From Thermogemmatispora aurantia (GTDB lineage Bacteria > Chloroflexota > Ktedonobacteria > Ktedonobacterales > Ktedonobacteraceae), in assembly GCF_008974285.1 (NCBI RefSeq), contig NZ_BKZV01000001.1, positions 853,319-917,318 of the forward strand: a stretch of 64,000 nucleotides of DNA. The letters run 5' to 3'. The stretch's first letter is position 1, and each line of letters starts with the position of its first letter. The notes beneath the pieces were generated by a model. It was given only the letters and a program-made list of their open reading frames with translations, made no database searches and was not told the DNA's origin. This document shows positions 24,028-32,738 of this stretch, one piece after another. The position numbers and the translations under genes were made by a program.

Positions 24028-25044
24028 ATGCATGAAGACACTCTAGGACACGACCAGCCTCCCCAGTCACACGGGCCACATGGCAGCGTCCGGCGCATCT
24101 ATCGTCCTCCGGCGACCAGACAAACTATGACCGTAGCCTGCAGCACCTGCGGGGCCATCTTTGCCCCCTCACACCTGCACTCAGAGCTACACCTGGCCAG
24201 CCCTTCTGTGCTTGAGGCTGCCCTGATGAGCATGTCCCATTTCTGCTTCCGCTGCCGCCGTGCCTCCTGCCCCGAATGCTGGGACCATGTGCACCGCCTC
24301 TGCGGCGCCTGCGTCGCAGAGCTTGGCCTTCCCTTCCGCCACGAGGTCCCCCCGCTGGAAGGTACCCTTTTTCCTCCCGCAGCCCCAGCCCTTTCTACTA
24401 CTCCTTCCTCTTCCGATCCCTACACCTGTCAAGCCGACAACAGCGGCCCAACACCCGACCCTCTGCTCACCTGTGTTCAGGCTGGTCGCTTCCGCACTCC
24501 CAGCTCCCCCTCAACCTTCATTGCAGCGATCGAGACGGTCGAAATGCAGGGAGTCCTGCCCCCAACCAGCCCAGGCCCAATCACGTCGGAAGCCTATCCC
24601 TCACCCTCCGCCGCTGCCCCATCAAGCAGTCCAGCTACCCCTGAGAGCACCACCGCGTCTTCCACCCACGATCTCCCTGCGAGGGAGCAAGCACCCCTGC
24701 GCCCACCGCTAGCCTCGTCTGCGGCCACCGCCTTACCCTCGCAGCAGGCTACCCCCAGCCACAATCTACCTTCCTCCCCACTGCTCACTTCCCAAGCAAC
24801 CTCCAAAGCCGCTTACCACCAGGCGGACCCCATTGCCACACCCAAGGCCCTCCCCCATGCCACAAGGAGCGTATTTCCTCTCTGGCTCTCTCTACCTCTG
24901 CTGGCCCTGCTCACACTTGCTCTGACAGCGGTCTTCCTCTCCGAACTCTCATCCGCCTTTGATGCCCTGCTGCTCAGAGCCATCCACATTGATATTCGTG
25001 GGACTATCAACCTCTTCCTCCAATGGATACAATGGTTTCACTGA
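24028..25044 (+). CDS. Four-CxxC zinc-ribbon, proline-rich protein with C-terminal membrane anchor
   Basis: A 338-residue protein of unknown function. Four CxxC knuckles occur at residues 38/41, 73/76, 81/84 and 92/95, the last three closely spaced (CFRCRRASCPECWDHVHRLCGAC), enough for two zinc sites, similar to a B-box or double zinc ribbon. A long region rich in Pro, Ser, Thr and Ala follows (about 110-285) and is probably disordered. A transmembrane helix at about 287-312 (PLWLSLPLLALLTLALTAVF) is followed by a 26-residue tail. ATG 24028 is chosen over a TTG at 23980; a TATACT box at 23883-23888 could be its promoter. Not a recognised CRISPR component, though adjacent to the island. Confidence 0.68.
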   Translation: MHEDTLGHDQPPQSHGPHGSVRRIYRPPATRQTMTVACSTCGAIFAPSHLHSELHLASPSVLEAALMSMSHFCFRCRRASCPECWDHVHRLCGACVAELGLPFRHEVPPLEGTLFPPAAPALSTTPSSSDPYTCQADNSGPTPDPLLTCVQAGRFRTPSSPSTFIAAIETVEMQGVLPPTSPGPITSEAYPSPSAAAPSSSPATPESTTASSTHDLPAREQAPLRPPLASSAATALPSQQATPSHNLPSSPLLTSQATSKAAYHQADPIATPKALPHATRSVFPLWLSLPLLALLTLALTAVFLSELSSAFDALLLRAIHIDIRGTINLFLQWIQWFH

Positions 25045-25193
25045 ACATACACCTGAAGGCACCAGGCGAGGAGAGCCGAACCTTTGTCCGCCTGCTATAC
25101 CGCTCGGGCGGCCAGCACCTTGAGCCAGACCAAGCAGCCCGCTGGATAGAGGAGGCTTTCCCTGGTGGAATGTACGAGAGAGGATTGTGAACA

Positions 25194-25751
25194 ATGGGAC
25201 AATACATTCTTGTCGACGGCTACAACGTGATCCGACGCAATCCACAGTTCCGCGCCGCTCTGGCTCACAGTCTGGAAAGCGCCCGTCAGCTGCTGATCAC
25301 CCAACTCGTCCACCGCTACCGCCATACTCCCTACCAGGTCACGGTCGTCTTCGATGGATCAGGCAAACACGAGCAACACCTCTACGAGAGACGTATCCAT
25401 ATTATTTACTCACAACACGGCGAAAACGCCGATCAGGTCATCGCTCGCCTCGCCCGCGAGGCCAGAGCCGCCGGACACGAGGTCCAGCTTTTTAGCGACG
25501 ATAGCGAAGTACGTCAGGCCGTCATCCGTCAAGGCGGTCTGGCCGATTCCACTCAGGGCCTGGCCACTCGTCTGAACGCTCCTCCACGCCGTCTGGCCCA
25601 GCGCTTCGCCCACCAGATGCGCATGCGTGCTCTCTATGGACTTGACCCTTCCTTCAAGCTGGAAGACTACGAAGATGAGCCCCCTTTTCCCAGGCACCGT
25701 CGACCTCAGCGCCACCAGCACCGAGGCACCCCCAAAAAAAGACGCTACTGA
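25194..25751 (+). CDS. NYN-domain (YacP/Rae1-type) endoribonuclease
   Basis: A 185-residue protein whose first 155 residues match the YacP NYN domain of the PIN-like nuclease superfamily: YILVDGYNVIRR (4-15), VTVVFDGSG (47-55), ENADQVIARLAREA (77-90) and SDDSEVRQAV (100-109), which together supply the acidic catalytic residues. Rae1 of Bacillus subtilis cuts mRNA in the ribosomal A site. The last 30 residues are basic and proline/arginine-rich, suggesting RNA or ribosome binding. It follows the zinc-ribbon gene by 150 bases on the same strand. Confidence 0.87.
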   Translation: MGQYILVDGYNVIRRNPQFRAALAHSLESARQLLITQLVHRYRHTPYQVTVVFDGSGKHEQHLYERRIHIIYSQHGENADQVIARLAREARAAGHEVQLFSDDSEVRQAVIRQGGLADSTQGLATRLNAPPRRLAQRFAHQMRMRALYGLDPSFKLEDYEDEPPFPRHRRPQRHQHRGTPKKRRY

Positions 25752-25894
25752 AGCGACCTCACACCAGCCACCAGCCTGGCAAACTGTTCAGCCGCTTCAG
25801 CAGCGCTCGGCGGGCCCGCTCTCCGTCCTTCCAAGCCATCGCAGGGCCGCCTGCAGAGAGCCATAGCGAGTCACCTCACAGCTGACTCACCAGA

Positions 25895-26692
25895 TTAATG
25901 GGAGGTCTCGGGCACCCGCTCGTGCCCCTCCTTTCCGACGGTTTCCCCCACCAGAACGGCCTCACGCCGGACCGGTGACGGCAGCGGTGGCTTGCGGCCA
26001 AAGCGGGTACGTAGGACAAAGAGCAAGCCCTCCAAGACGATGGCCTTCGACATCTTGGACTGGCCTAGCCGCCGATCAACAAAGACAATCGGCGTCTCAA
26101 CAATGCGAAAACCCTGGCGCCAGACCCGATAGACTAGCTCGACCTGGAAGGCATAGCCACGCGAGCGAATCGAGTCGAGATCGATGCTTTCAAGGACCTC
26201 ACGACGGTAACAGCGATAGCCAGCTGTACAGTCGCGCACCGGCAGACCCAGCACGGTACGCGCAAAAATATTGCCACCACCACTGATCAAGCGTCGTAGG
26301 AAAGGCCAATTGGGCGTGGCCCCACCATTGATATAGCGCGAACCAATCACCAGATCGGCCTCTTCAATCAAACGCAGAAAGTCGGGCAGATAGCGCGGAT
26401 CATGCGAAAAGTCCGCATCCATCTCAAAAGCGGCATCATAGCCATGTTCCAGGGCATATTTGAAGCCTGTGATATAGGCTGTGCCCAGTCCGAGCTTTCC
26501 TGGACGATGCAGTACATGCACCCGCGCATCCTCTTTGGCTAGCTCATCAGCCAGCTCTCCCGTACCATCAGGTGAATGGTCGTCCACAATCAGCACATCC
26601 GTCGCTGGAGCATAGCGAAAGATCTCCCCAATCAGGGGGCGCAGGTTGTCTTTCTCGTTGTAGGTAGGAATGATAATCAAGGTTTTCATCAT
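25895..26692 (-). CDS. Polyprenol-phosphate mannose synthase (GT2 family)
   Basis: A 265-residue GT-A glycosyltransferase of the dolichol-phosphate-mannose synthase type. Seen: IIPTYNEKDNL (7-17), VDDHSPDGTGELAD, the metal-binding EMDADFSHDP near residue 91, VIGSRYINGG, and the DCTAGYRCYRR acceptor loop. No C-terminal membrane helices, so it is a soluble or peripheral single-domain form. It should transfer mannose (or glucose) from the nucleotide sugar to polyprenyl phosphate at the inner face of the membrane, supplying membrane mannosyltransferases such as the candidate at 48.0-49.9 kb. It is the last gene of a three-gene operon, 7 bases after the LPG-synthase-TM gene. Confidence 0.9.
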   Translation of the reverse strand: MMKTLIIIPTYNEKDNLRPLIGEIFRYAPATDVLIVDDHSPDGTGELADELAKEDARVHVLHRPGKLGLGTAYITGFKYALEHGYDAAFEMDADFSHDPRYLPDFLRLIEEADLVIGSRYINGGATPNWPFLRRLISGGGNIFARTVLGLPVRDCTAGYRCYRREVLESIDLDSIRSRGYAFQVELVYRVWRQGFRIVETPIVFVDRRLGQSKMSKAIVLEGLLFVLRTRFGRKPPLPSPVRREAVLVGETVGKEGHERVPETSH

Positions 26693-26699
26693 CGATTGC

Positions 26700-27815
26700 T
26701 CACTCTCCGTTGCTTAGAGGTACCGATGCCCGGGATAGATTGTAGCTTCCATCGGCTTCAGACAACATTGCGTCAGAATCTGCAGTTGTCGAGAAATACA
26801 GCTTTCCTTCCTCATAAGCCTCTGGCACGAAAAGTTTCTTGTATTGAGTAAGACGCAAAACAAGCAATGCGATAACACCGAGCGCCAGACCAAACCACAG
26901 CGTACAGAAGCGAATCAGCAGAGTTGCAGTGCCACCAATGACAGAGGAGGAGGAAACCAGCAGGCGGATCAGACCAAGTAAGCTACCATCGGCGGTGCCT
27001 AGACCACCCGGCAGGCCAGAGGCTGAACCGACCAGGGAGGAGACCGCCAAAATAAAGGTGGCCTTGAGCAAGAGGTCAGGCGAGGCCGGCACTCCTAGGC
27101 CGAGAAAGACAAAATAGAGCGCAAGACACTCCCCCGACCAAGAGAGAAAGCCAATAGCAATGGCCAACAACAGAGGCCGCCAGCGGAGCAATATATAGGC
27201 GCTCTCATAGAAAGCACGCAGTGGCTGCGTCAGGCGCGCCAACAGAGGTAGCCGCTCGCCAGTCGCGAGTATCCTCAAAGAGAGAGTACGATGCTGGATC
27301 AGCAAGATGCTTCCTAAGCCCACCACAAGAAGAGTCAGCAGCACTTCCCAGCCAAAGCGATAGAAAATCAGACCCGTGGCAGCCAGGAGGAGCATCGCCA
27401 GCCCATCTGAAAGCCGCTCGGCCATGATGATCGGGGCCGTCCGGCTGATTGGTTCTCCCACCGCACGCTTGAGAAGATAGGACTTCAGCAGCTCTCCCAC
27501 CTTGCCCGGCGTGATGGCCATCGACAGCCCCGATAGAAAAATCAGAAAGCTAGTCAGGCGCGGCAGGCGAATCTGTAAACGCTGGAGATAATATTGCCAC
27601 TTGACAAAGCGGAAACAGTAATTAAAGAGCGTCAAAGAGAGAATCAAGGGCAGGAAGGACCAGCGGAAGCTTGCTAGCGCGCTCAACATGCGCGGGAAGT
27701 CCGCATAGAGACCTATCGCCACCAGGACGATAAACGCCAGCACCAGAGAAAAGACTATGCCTGTACGCACAGTCCGAAGCCGGCTCGCAGTCAACATAGG
27801 CCGATGATCCTCCAC
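26700..27815 (-). CDS. Lysylphosphatidylglycerol-synthase TM-region (UPF0104) membrane protein
   Basis: A 371-residue integral membrane protein with about eight helices and the UPF0104 markers: the SLTLFNYCFRFVKWQYYLQ segment, GLSMAITPGKVGELLKSYLLKR near residue 95, and ASGLPGGLGTADGSLLGLI near residue 262. It lacks the soluble aminoacyl-transferase domain of MprF, so it is not an aminoacyl-lipid synthase by itself. Such stand-alone proteins are often found with glycosyltransferases and are suspected to flip or transport lipid-linked sugars. It is 3 bases downstream of the UbiA gene and 7 bases upstream of the mannose synthase gene, which supports a role in lipid-linked glycan assembly. Confidence 0.87.
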   Translation of the reverse strand: MEDHRPMLTASRLRTVRTGIVFSLVLAFIVLVAIGLYADFPRMLSALASFRWSFLPLILSLTLFNYCFRFVKWQYYLQRLQIRLPRLTSFLIFLSGLSMAITPGKVGELLKSYLLKRAVGEPISRTAPIIMAERLSDGLAMLLLAATGLIFYRFGWEVLLTLLVVGLGSILLIQHRTLSLRILATGERLPLLARLTQPLRAFYESAYILLRWRPLLLAIAIGFLSWSGECLALYFVFLGLGVPASPDLLLKATFILAVSSLVGSASGLPGGLGTADGSLLGLIRLLVSSSSVIGGTATLLIRFCTLWFGLALGVIALLVLRLTQYKKLFVPEAYEEGKLYFSTTADSDAMLSEADGSYNLSRASVPLSNGE

Positions 27816-27818
27816 TTG

Positions 27819-28856
27819 CTAGGACGGGAGCGCGTAAAGCACCACAACGATTACTGCAGCACAGAGCCCGACTGCCGCCAGCGTGGGGCGATCACGCAGC
27901 AGCACCTCCTCGGGGCTGCCCCCTTCCATGCGCATATAGACCAGATAGAGATAGCGGAAAAGCCCATAGAGCACCAGGGGGATCGTGACCATGAGATGAT
28001 GATCTCCCGTTGGACCCTGGAAGGTATAGAGGCTATAGGCCATGACCGTCCCAGCAGCAGTAATGGTGATCATCTGGTCCAGCAGGGGCAGACTGTATTC
28101 CTTCAGGATCTGCCGATGAGTGCTGGCCTCGCCCTGCAACAATACAAGCTCATGCCGCCGCTTGTTGAGAGCCAGAAACAGCGAGAGCAGAATAGTTACT
28201 AGATAAAGCCAGGGAGAGATGACGACTGAGATGACTACAGCTCCCGCCAGAATACGTAGCAAGAAACCGCTCGCTATAATAAATACATCTAGCAATACGA
28301 CGTGCTTGAGCCACACACTGTAGAGCACCATGAGGACTACGTAGGTTGTTAGCACAAGGGCGAAGAGCAAATCACCTCCACCGAGGGAGCTATAAGGGAG
28401 ATGTTGGCCTCCTAGCGGAATGGCAAAAATAGCCAGCGTGAGCAGCGTCGCCCCCACCAAGAGACCCCCCATGGCCACCCAGGCCCAGGAGATTGGTAGA
28501 CGACCCGAGGCCAGGGGACGATTGCGTTTGCGAGGATGACGCCGGTCGCTCTCTAAATCAAGTAGATCATTCAGCAAATAAATAAAGCTTGAGACAAGGC
28601 AGAACGCTATAAAAGCGAGCAGAGCATGGATCAGCGGAGTAACTTCCAAAAGACGCTTCGCAAAGAGAATGCCCACAAAGATCGCCAGATTCTTGGTCCA
28701 CTGGCGCGGACGCAGAGCCTGCAGCAAAGCCCCAAGACGAGCCCAGCATACCACCGTCCTCTTGGCCGCCACCTCCTCCCCCCCGCCGCTGACCAATGTC
28801 GCGTTTTGCTCGACCGGCTGCGATTGCTCTCTTTGATCGGTCAACGCTTCGTTCAA
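27819..28856 (-). CDS. UbiA-family decaprenyl-phosphate phosphoribosyltransferase-like prenyltransferase
   Basis: A 345-residue UbiA-superfamily enzyme with about eight or nine helices. The first Asp-rich motif NDLLDLESDRRHP is followed by RPLASGRLP, a combination typical of decaprenyl-phosphate phosphoribosyltransferases (UbiA of mycobacteria) and relatives. The second motif region contains LNKRRHELVLL. The extra 40 N-terminal residues (MNEALTDQREQSQ and onward) are charged and probably disordered. It would place a phosphoribosyl group on polyprenyl phosphate, a step toward polyprenyl-linked pentose. It heads a tight operon with the LPG-synthase-TM and mannose-synthase genes. Confidence 0.85.
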   Translation of the reverse strand: MNEALTDQREQSQPVEQNATLVSGGGEEVAAKRTVVCWARLGALLQALRPRQWTKNLAIFVGILFAKRLLEVTPLIHALLAFIAFCLVSSFIYLLNDLLDLESDRRHPRKRNRPLASGRLPISWAWVAMGGLLVGATLLTLAIFAIPLGGQHLPYSSLGGGDLLFALVLTTYVVLMVLYSVWLKHVVLLDVFIIASGFLLRILAGAVVISVVISPWLYLVTILLSLFLALNKRRHELVLLQGEASTHRQILKEYSLPLLDQMITITAAGTVMAYSLYTFQGPTGDHHLMVTIPLVLYGLFRYLYLVYMRMEGGSPEEVLLRDRPTLAAVGLCAAVIVVVLYALPS

Positions 28857-29202
28857 TGGTCAAACGCTCCCTTCGCTGCCTTTCAACTGCACAATCCTGC
28901 AGGGCAACTACCCTGACCTTTGTGTGAAGACGAGCAGTGGGGAAAGGGAGTAACAGACCTGGCAGGAAGTCCGCCTTCTATCTCAGCCCTGTCCCCTTGG
29001 CTCACCTGGCTCAACCTCTTCTCCCACCTTTGTTGATCTTCAGCCGGCAAGGAGACAAAATCTTCCTTGACTGCCCAGCCGATCAGCAGGCCCCAGAAGC
29101 CAGCCCAGACACGGACAGAACAGAAAGGAGGGAGATTAGACAAGGCGAGATCTAAAGGACTTTAAGACAGGCTCCGGCCAACCAGTACTCTCTACTCGTC
29201 CG
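28857..29202. other. Intergenic region, no supported gene
   Basis: About 345 bases between the UbiA gene and crp, both leftward. Short frames exist on both strands but none has a proper start and ribosome site; an AAAGGAGGG at about 29125 is on the plus strand with no start codon following at the right distance. No hairpin of note was seen. Confidence 0.4.
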
Positions 29203-29889
29203 CTAATAAATGCGCTCTTTCAGTTCAGCTGGCCGCCGGAGCGTAATCCGATGATGACCAGTCGAGATATACCCCTTGGCGGAAAAATAACCAAGCACCT
29301 TATTGACACTCTCGCGCGAAGCCCCAACCATTGCAGCCAGATCTTGCTGAGTAAGTCGAATGTCAATACGCACTCCGTTCTCGGTGGGCACCCCATGCAG
29401 CTCAGCAAGTTCGAGCAGCTTCTTGGCCACTCGCCCCGGCACATCAAGGAAGATGAGGTCTTCAATCATCCTATCGGTGTTGCGCAGGCGCCGCGAGAGT
29501 GACTCCAACATATGAATGGCAATTCGCGGATTCTTGAGAATGGCGCGGTGAAAGTCGTCGCGCTGCAGGGTATAGCACTCGACGCGCTCCAGAGCCACCG
29601 CATCCGCCGAGCGCGGCAAGCCGTCCAGGAGGGCAAATTCCCCGAAATATTCGCCTTTCCCAAAGATGACCAGGGAGATCTCCTGGCCGTCCGGGCTGTT
29701 GATCGCAATCTTGACTTTGCCCTCCTTGATAATATACAGTACCTGCCCCGGATCATCGCGATGGAAGATGACTTCGCCGGGACGAAAGATTCGCTTCTTG
29801 GCGACCGCCATGAGCTCGCGGAGATCATCATCGGGAAGTTCAGCAAAGCTCGATACTTGCTTCAAATACAGTGTCTCATCTGTCGACAT
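29203..29889 (-). CDS. Crp/Fnr-family transcriptional regulator
   Basis: A 228-residue regulator. Residues 15-130 form a cyclic-nucleotide-binding beta-roll (GEVIFHRDDPGQVLYIIKEGKVKI, FGKGEYFGEFALLDGLPRSADAVA). The long dimerisation helix spans about 130-160, and the Crp-type winged helix covers 170-225 (RLTQQDLAAMVGASRESVNKVLGYF, then KGYI). The FGEFALLDGLPRSA loop has Glu and Arg in the positions that contact cAMP in CRP, so cyclic-nucleotide binding is plausible. It has no N-terminal cysteine cluster, so it is not an FNR-type oxygen sensor. A TGCTATCAT extended -10 on the minus strand lies about 215 bases upstream. Confidence 0.93.
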   Translation of the reverse strand: MSTDETLYLKQVSSFAELPDDDLRELMAVAKKRIFRPGEVIFHRDDPGQVLYIIKEGKVKIAINSPDGQEISLVIFGKGEYFGEFALLDGLPRSADAVALERVECYTLQRDDFHRAILKNPRIAIHMLESLSRRLRNTDRMIEDLIFLDVPGRVAKKLLELAELHGVPTENGVRIDIRLTQQDLAAMVGASRESVNKVLGYFSAKGYISTGHHRITLRRPAELKERIY

Positions 29890-30421
29890 AGGTCATTCCT
29901 CTCCTGGTCATAGGTGGCGGGACAGGTAACGGTCGTACTCAAATGAGTAAGCAAGTAGTCGTGCGTTGTCGTGAGCGAGGGCACCAGACAGCTCAGCTCT
30001 ATCAGCAAGCACCGGCACAAAGCGCCCGGTCCTTTCTTTGATCAGACAACCCGTTCACTAACCAGGCAGCTAACGTACGCTCGACTGGAGCCTTCGCGGC
30101 CATGATAGCATACAGTCTTTGGGCGCGCAATGCCACGAGATGGCTCTCTTCTCATGACTTCGCTTGCTTTTTTACTCCATCTCCATCCCGCCAGGGTACA
30201 GGGTATGGCAGGCTCGGACGGACCGGTACACCCCTCTCTCCGGGGGCAGAGCATAGCCAGAGCCAGCTTTCCTGTGCTATAATACTTAGTGCACAAGTCG
30301 GAATTAAGTGCGCGAGCCACTTTGCTCAACCGACATAGGCACAAAAGAGAAACACCAACGTCGACCTGTCCGCTCTCGGCTGACAGCGACGGGTCGGCGA
30401 GAGGACGGGGTATCAGCTGAT
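29890..30421. other. Divergent intergenic region between crp and mrp
   Basis: About 530 bases with two candidate promoters pointing apart: minus-strand TGCTATCAT (30102-30110) for crp, and plus-strand TGCTATAAT (30275-30283) for mrp. A leader of about 130 nt precedes the mrp start. No RNA gene was recognised. Confidence 0.5.
30274..30284 (+). promoter_or_regulatory. Extended -10 promoter of the Mrp-type gene
   Basis: GTGCTATAATA carries a TGn extension and a perfect TATAAT; no clear -35 is visible. The same 11 bases recur at 61780-61790 before the DUF929 gene. Confidence 0.65.
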
Positions 30422-31453
30422 ATGGCGGAGCTTATTACTGCCGATATGGTTATTCATGATGTGGTAACCAAGCACCCGGAGACTGTGAAGGTCTTCCACG
30501 GGCACGGGTTGCCCTGCACGGCGTGCGCGGTCGGTTCCCGTGAGAGCATCGCTGGGGGAGCACGCACTCACCGTCTGCCTCCAGAGAAGCTGGACTTATT
30601 GCTCAAAGACCTTAACGCCGCTATCAAGGGCGAGCCAGTTTCGGTCGCACCCAAAAAGGCGCCCGTTGGACGGGGCATTCCGCTGACAATGGCTTCTGGG
30701 AGCGGGCGCAAGATCAAGCACGTGATTGCCGTGATGAGCGGCAAAGGGGGCGTTGGCAAGTCGCTCGTCACCGGGCTGCTGGCGGTTTCTCTGCGGCGTC
30801 AGGGCTATCGAGTCGGTGTGCTCGATGCCGATATCACCGGGCCAAGTATGGCGCGCATGTTCGGCCTGAGCGCTAAACCGACGATGTTGCCCGATAACCG
30901 CATTCGTCCGGTCGAGAGTCGCGGTGGCATTAAGGTTATCTCGATGAACATGTTCCTGGGAGAGGAGAGCGACCCGGTGATCTGGCGCGGGCCAATGGTG
31001 GCCAAGGCGATCCAGCAATTCTACAGCGATGTCGAATGGGATCTGCTCGATTTCTTGCTGGTCGATTTGCCGCCCGGGACCTCCGATGCGCCGCTGACGG
31101 TGATGCAGGCCGTCGTCCCCGACGGCGTGGTCATCGTCTCCTCACCACAGCTGCTGGCGACGATGGTGGTCAAGAAGTGCATTAATATGGTGCGCCACTT
31201 GAAGGGCACCATCATCGGCGTGGTTGAAAATATGGCCTACTTCGAAACTCCCTCGGGCGAGCGCTACGAGATCTTCGGCCCCAGCCAGGGCGCCGAGCTG
31301 GTCGCTATCACCGGAGCCCCGCTGCTTGCACAACTGCCGATTGATCCCCAGGTCGCCGCTCTTTGCGATGCAGGACGCGTTGAAGAGTACGAATCGTCGG
31401 CCTACCAGCTGCTGGCGGAGAACTTCCTGAATACGCTGAAGATCAAGCGCTAA
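30422..31453 (+). CDS. Mrp/ApbC-type P-loop ATPase with N-terminal DUF1858 domain
   Basis: A 343-residue protein. Residues 1-65 form a DUF1858 domain with the motif GLPCTACAVG (Cys32, Cys35). The Mrp/NBP35 ATPase follows, with the deviant Walker A MSGKGGVGKS (about 105-114), VLDADITGPSMARMFG, LLVDLPPGTSDAPL and VENMAYF. Mrp proteins carry Fe-S clusters to target enzymes, using a C-terminal CxxC that bridges the dimer. Here that site reads FETPSGERYEIFG, with no cysteine, so cluster binding there is lost; the DUF1858 cysteines might substitute, which is inference. ATG 30422 is taken because DUF1858 similarity begins there; the frame is open upstream to 30308. Confidence 0.88.
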   Translation: MAELITADMVIHDVVTKHPETVKVFHGHGLPCTACAVGSRESIAGGARTHRLPPEKLDLLLKDLNAAIKGEPVSVAPKKAPVGRGIPLTMASGSGRKIKHVIAVMSGKGGVGKSLVTGLLAVSLRRQGYRVGVLDADITGPSMARMFGLSAKPTMLPDNRIRPVESRGGIKVISMNMFLGEESDPVIWRGPMVAKAIQQFYSDVEWDLLDFLLVDLPPGTSDAPLTVMQAVVPDGVVIVSSPQLLATMVVKKCINMVRHLKGTIIGVVENMAYFETPSGERYEIFGPSQGAELVAITGAPLLAQLPIDPQVAALCDAGRVEEYESSAYQLLAENFLNTLKIKR

Positions 31454-31623
31454 GTCCTATGCCGTTGCTTCTTCTGCCGTGCCGGTCGCCTTCAGGCGGT
31501 CGGTTGGCGAGCGATGTCTCCCTTGCTCGCTCACTACGACTCCTCCGCTAAGCCGTTGGTTCTCAAGAGCCGGGGAATACGTGAGAGGAAGAGGCACGGG
31601 GCCGGAGCACTCTGAAGCAGAGT

Positions 31624-31683
31624 GGGGCACAGCGGGACACTGAAGCGAGAAAAACTCAGCAAGAATACGCTACGCTGTGCCCC
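31624..31683. terminator. 11-bp inverted repeat with 38-nt loop between convergent genes
   Basis: GGGGCACAGCG and CGCTGTGCCCC are perfect complements around a 38-base loop, between the end of the Mrp gene (31453) and the end of pheA (31782). It works as a hairpin on both strands, so a bidirectional terminator is one reading; a small structured RNA is another. No U-tract is obvious. Confidence 0.45.
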
Positions 31684-31781
31684 GCCAGGCTCTCGGCGCT
31701 GCCGTCTATCTTGCTCTCTTCTGGCTCTGGTCTGGTTCTGGCATGGCCTTCCTTGCTCGCCAGGCCTCCAGCGCGAGTTGA

Positions 31782-32738
31782 CTAAATGCGGCGTGGAAAG
31801 GAGCCGAGGACTTTGCAAAAGGTAGTATACTGCGCCAGATCGGCCAGGGCACTGCGCACGGCTGGATCGTCGCGGTGCCCCTCGAAGTCGAGATAGAAGA
31901 CATACTCCCAGACACGCTGGCGCGAGGGACGCGACTCCAGCTTGAGCAGGTTGATGCCCCGTTCAGCCAGCACGCCCAGACAGCGATAGAGCGCCCCAGG
32001 CTGATGCGGCGTCGCCATGACAATCATCGTCTTGGCCGGGCCTTCACGTCGTGGCGCCGGATCACGCCCCAGAGCGATGAAGCGCGTGTGGTTATCCTTG
32101 ATGGTTTGGATGCCCTCGGCTAGAATCTGCAGGCCATATAGCTCTGCTGCCGCCGCCCCAGCCACAGCAGCTACTCCACGCAGATTCTGCTCACGAATCA
32201 TTTTAGCGCTACCAGCAGTATCATAGCTGGCAACAACCTCCACACCTAGCTCGCGCAGAAAGGCCTCGCTCTGGGCCAGAGCCTGCGGATGGGAGATCAC
32301 ACGCTTGATATCGCTGAGCTGCTGCCCGGGTAAACAAAGCAGGCAGTGGTTCACTGGCAGGCTGATCTCACCAATGACAAAGAGATCGTACTGACGCAGC
32401 AGATCATAGACCTCATTGATACTGCCAGCCTGCGAATTTTCTACCGGCACCAGGCCATAGTCGACCGCGCCAGCGGCAACGGCGTGAAAGACGTCCGCAA
32501 AACTGCGATAGGGCTGCGGCTCGCTGACAGGGCCAAAGTAGGCCCGCACCGCTTCATCGCCAAAGGCACCTCGCTCTCCCTGAAAAGCTACACGAATAGT
32601 GAGACCCCCGCTCTCCCTGACGTCAGTCGTGGTTGGCCCCTCCTGCCCTTCTCCTGCGACCGAGGCCGTTCCCACAGCGGGAGGAGCCGACTCCTCCAAT
32701 GGAGGACGATCCTGCTCATGCTCTAGCGATTGTACCAT
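31782..32738 (-). CDS. pheA: Prephenate dehydratase with C-terminal ACT domain
   Basis: A 318-residue protein catalysing prephenate to phenylpyruvate in phenylalanine synthesis. A disordered extension of about 45 residues is followed by the PDT domain (about 50-225): VAFQGERGAFGDEAVRAYF, GLVPVENSQAGSINE, and the catalytic Thr-Arg-Phe in DNHTRFIALG. The ACT domain (about 235-318) has the Phe-binding pattern HQPGALYRCLGVLAERGINLLKLESRPS, so feedback inhibition by phenylalanine is expected. There is no chorismate mutase domain. ATG 32738 is preferred to the 32786 start; GAGGAGTAAGG precedes it. The gene is monocistronic. Confidence 0.93.
   Translation of the reverse strand: MVQSLEHEQDRPPLEESAPPAVGTASVAGEGQEGPTTTDVRESGGLTIRVAFQGERGAFGDEAVRAYFGPVSEPQPYRSFADVFHAVAAGAVDYGLVPVENSQAGSINEVYDLLRQYDLFVIGEISLPVNHCLLCLPGQQLSDIKRVISHPQALAQSEAFLRELGVEVVASYDTAGSAKMIREQNLRGVAAVAGAAAAELYGLQILAEGIQTIKDNHTRFIALGRDPAPRREGPAKTMIVMATPHQPGALYRCLGVLAERGINLLKLESRPSRQRVWEYVFYLDFEGHRDDPAVRSALADLAQYTTFCKVLGSFPRRI

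Noticed and set aside
19954..25751. Whole stretch as a mobile element or prophage
   Set aside because: No integrase, transposase, terminal repeats or tRNA attachment site was seen; only lower GC in part of the block hints at transfer.
28883..29143. 86-codon minus-strand frame between the UbiA gene and crp
   Set aside because: Would need a TTG start without a ribosome site; nothing recognisable in its translation.
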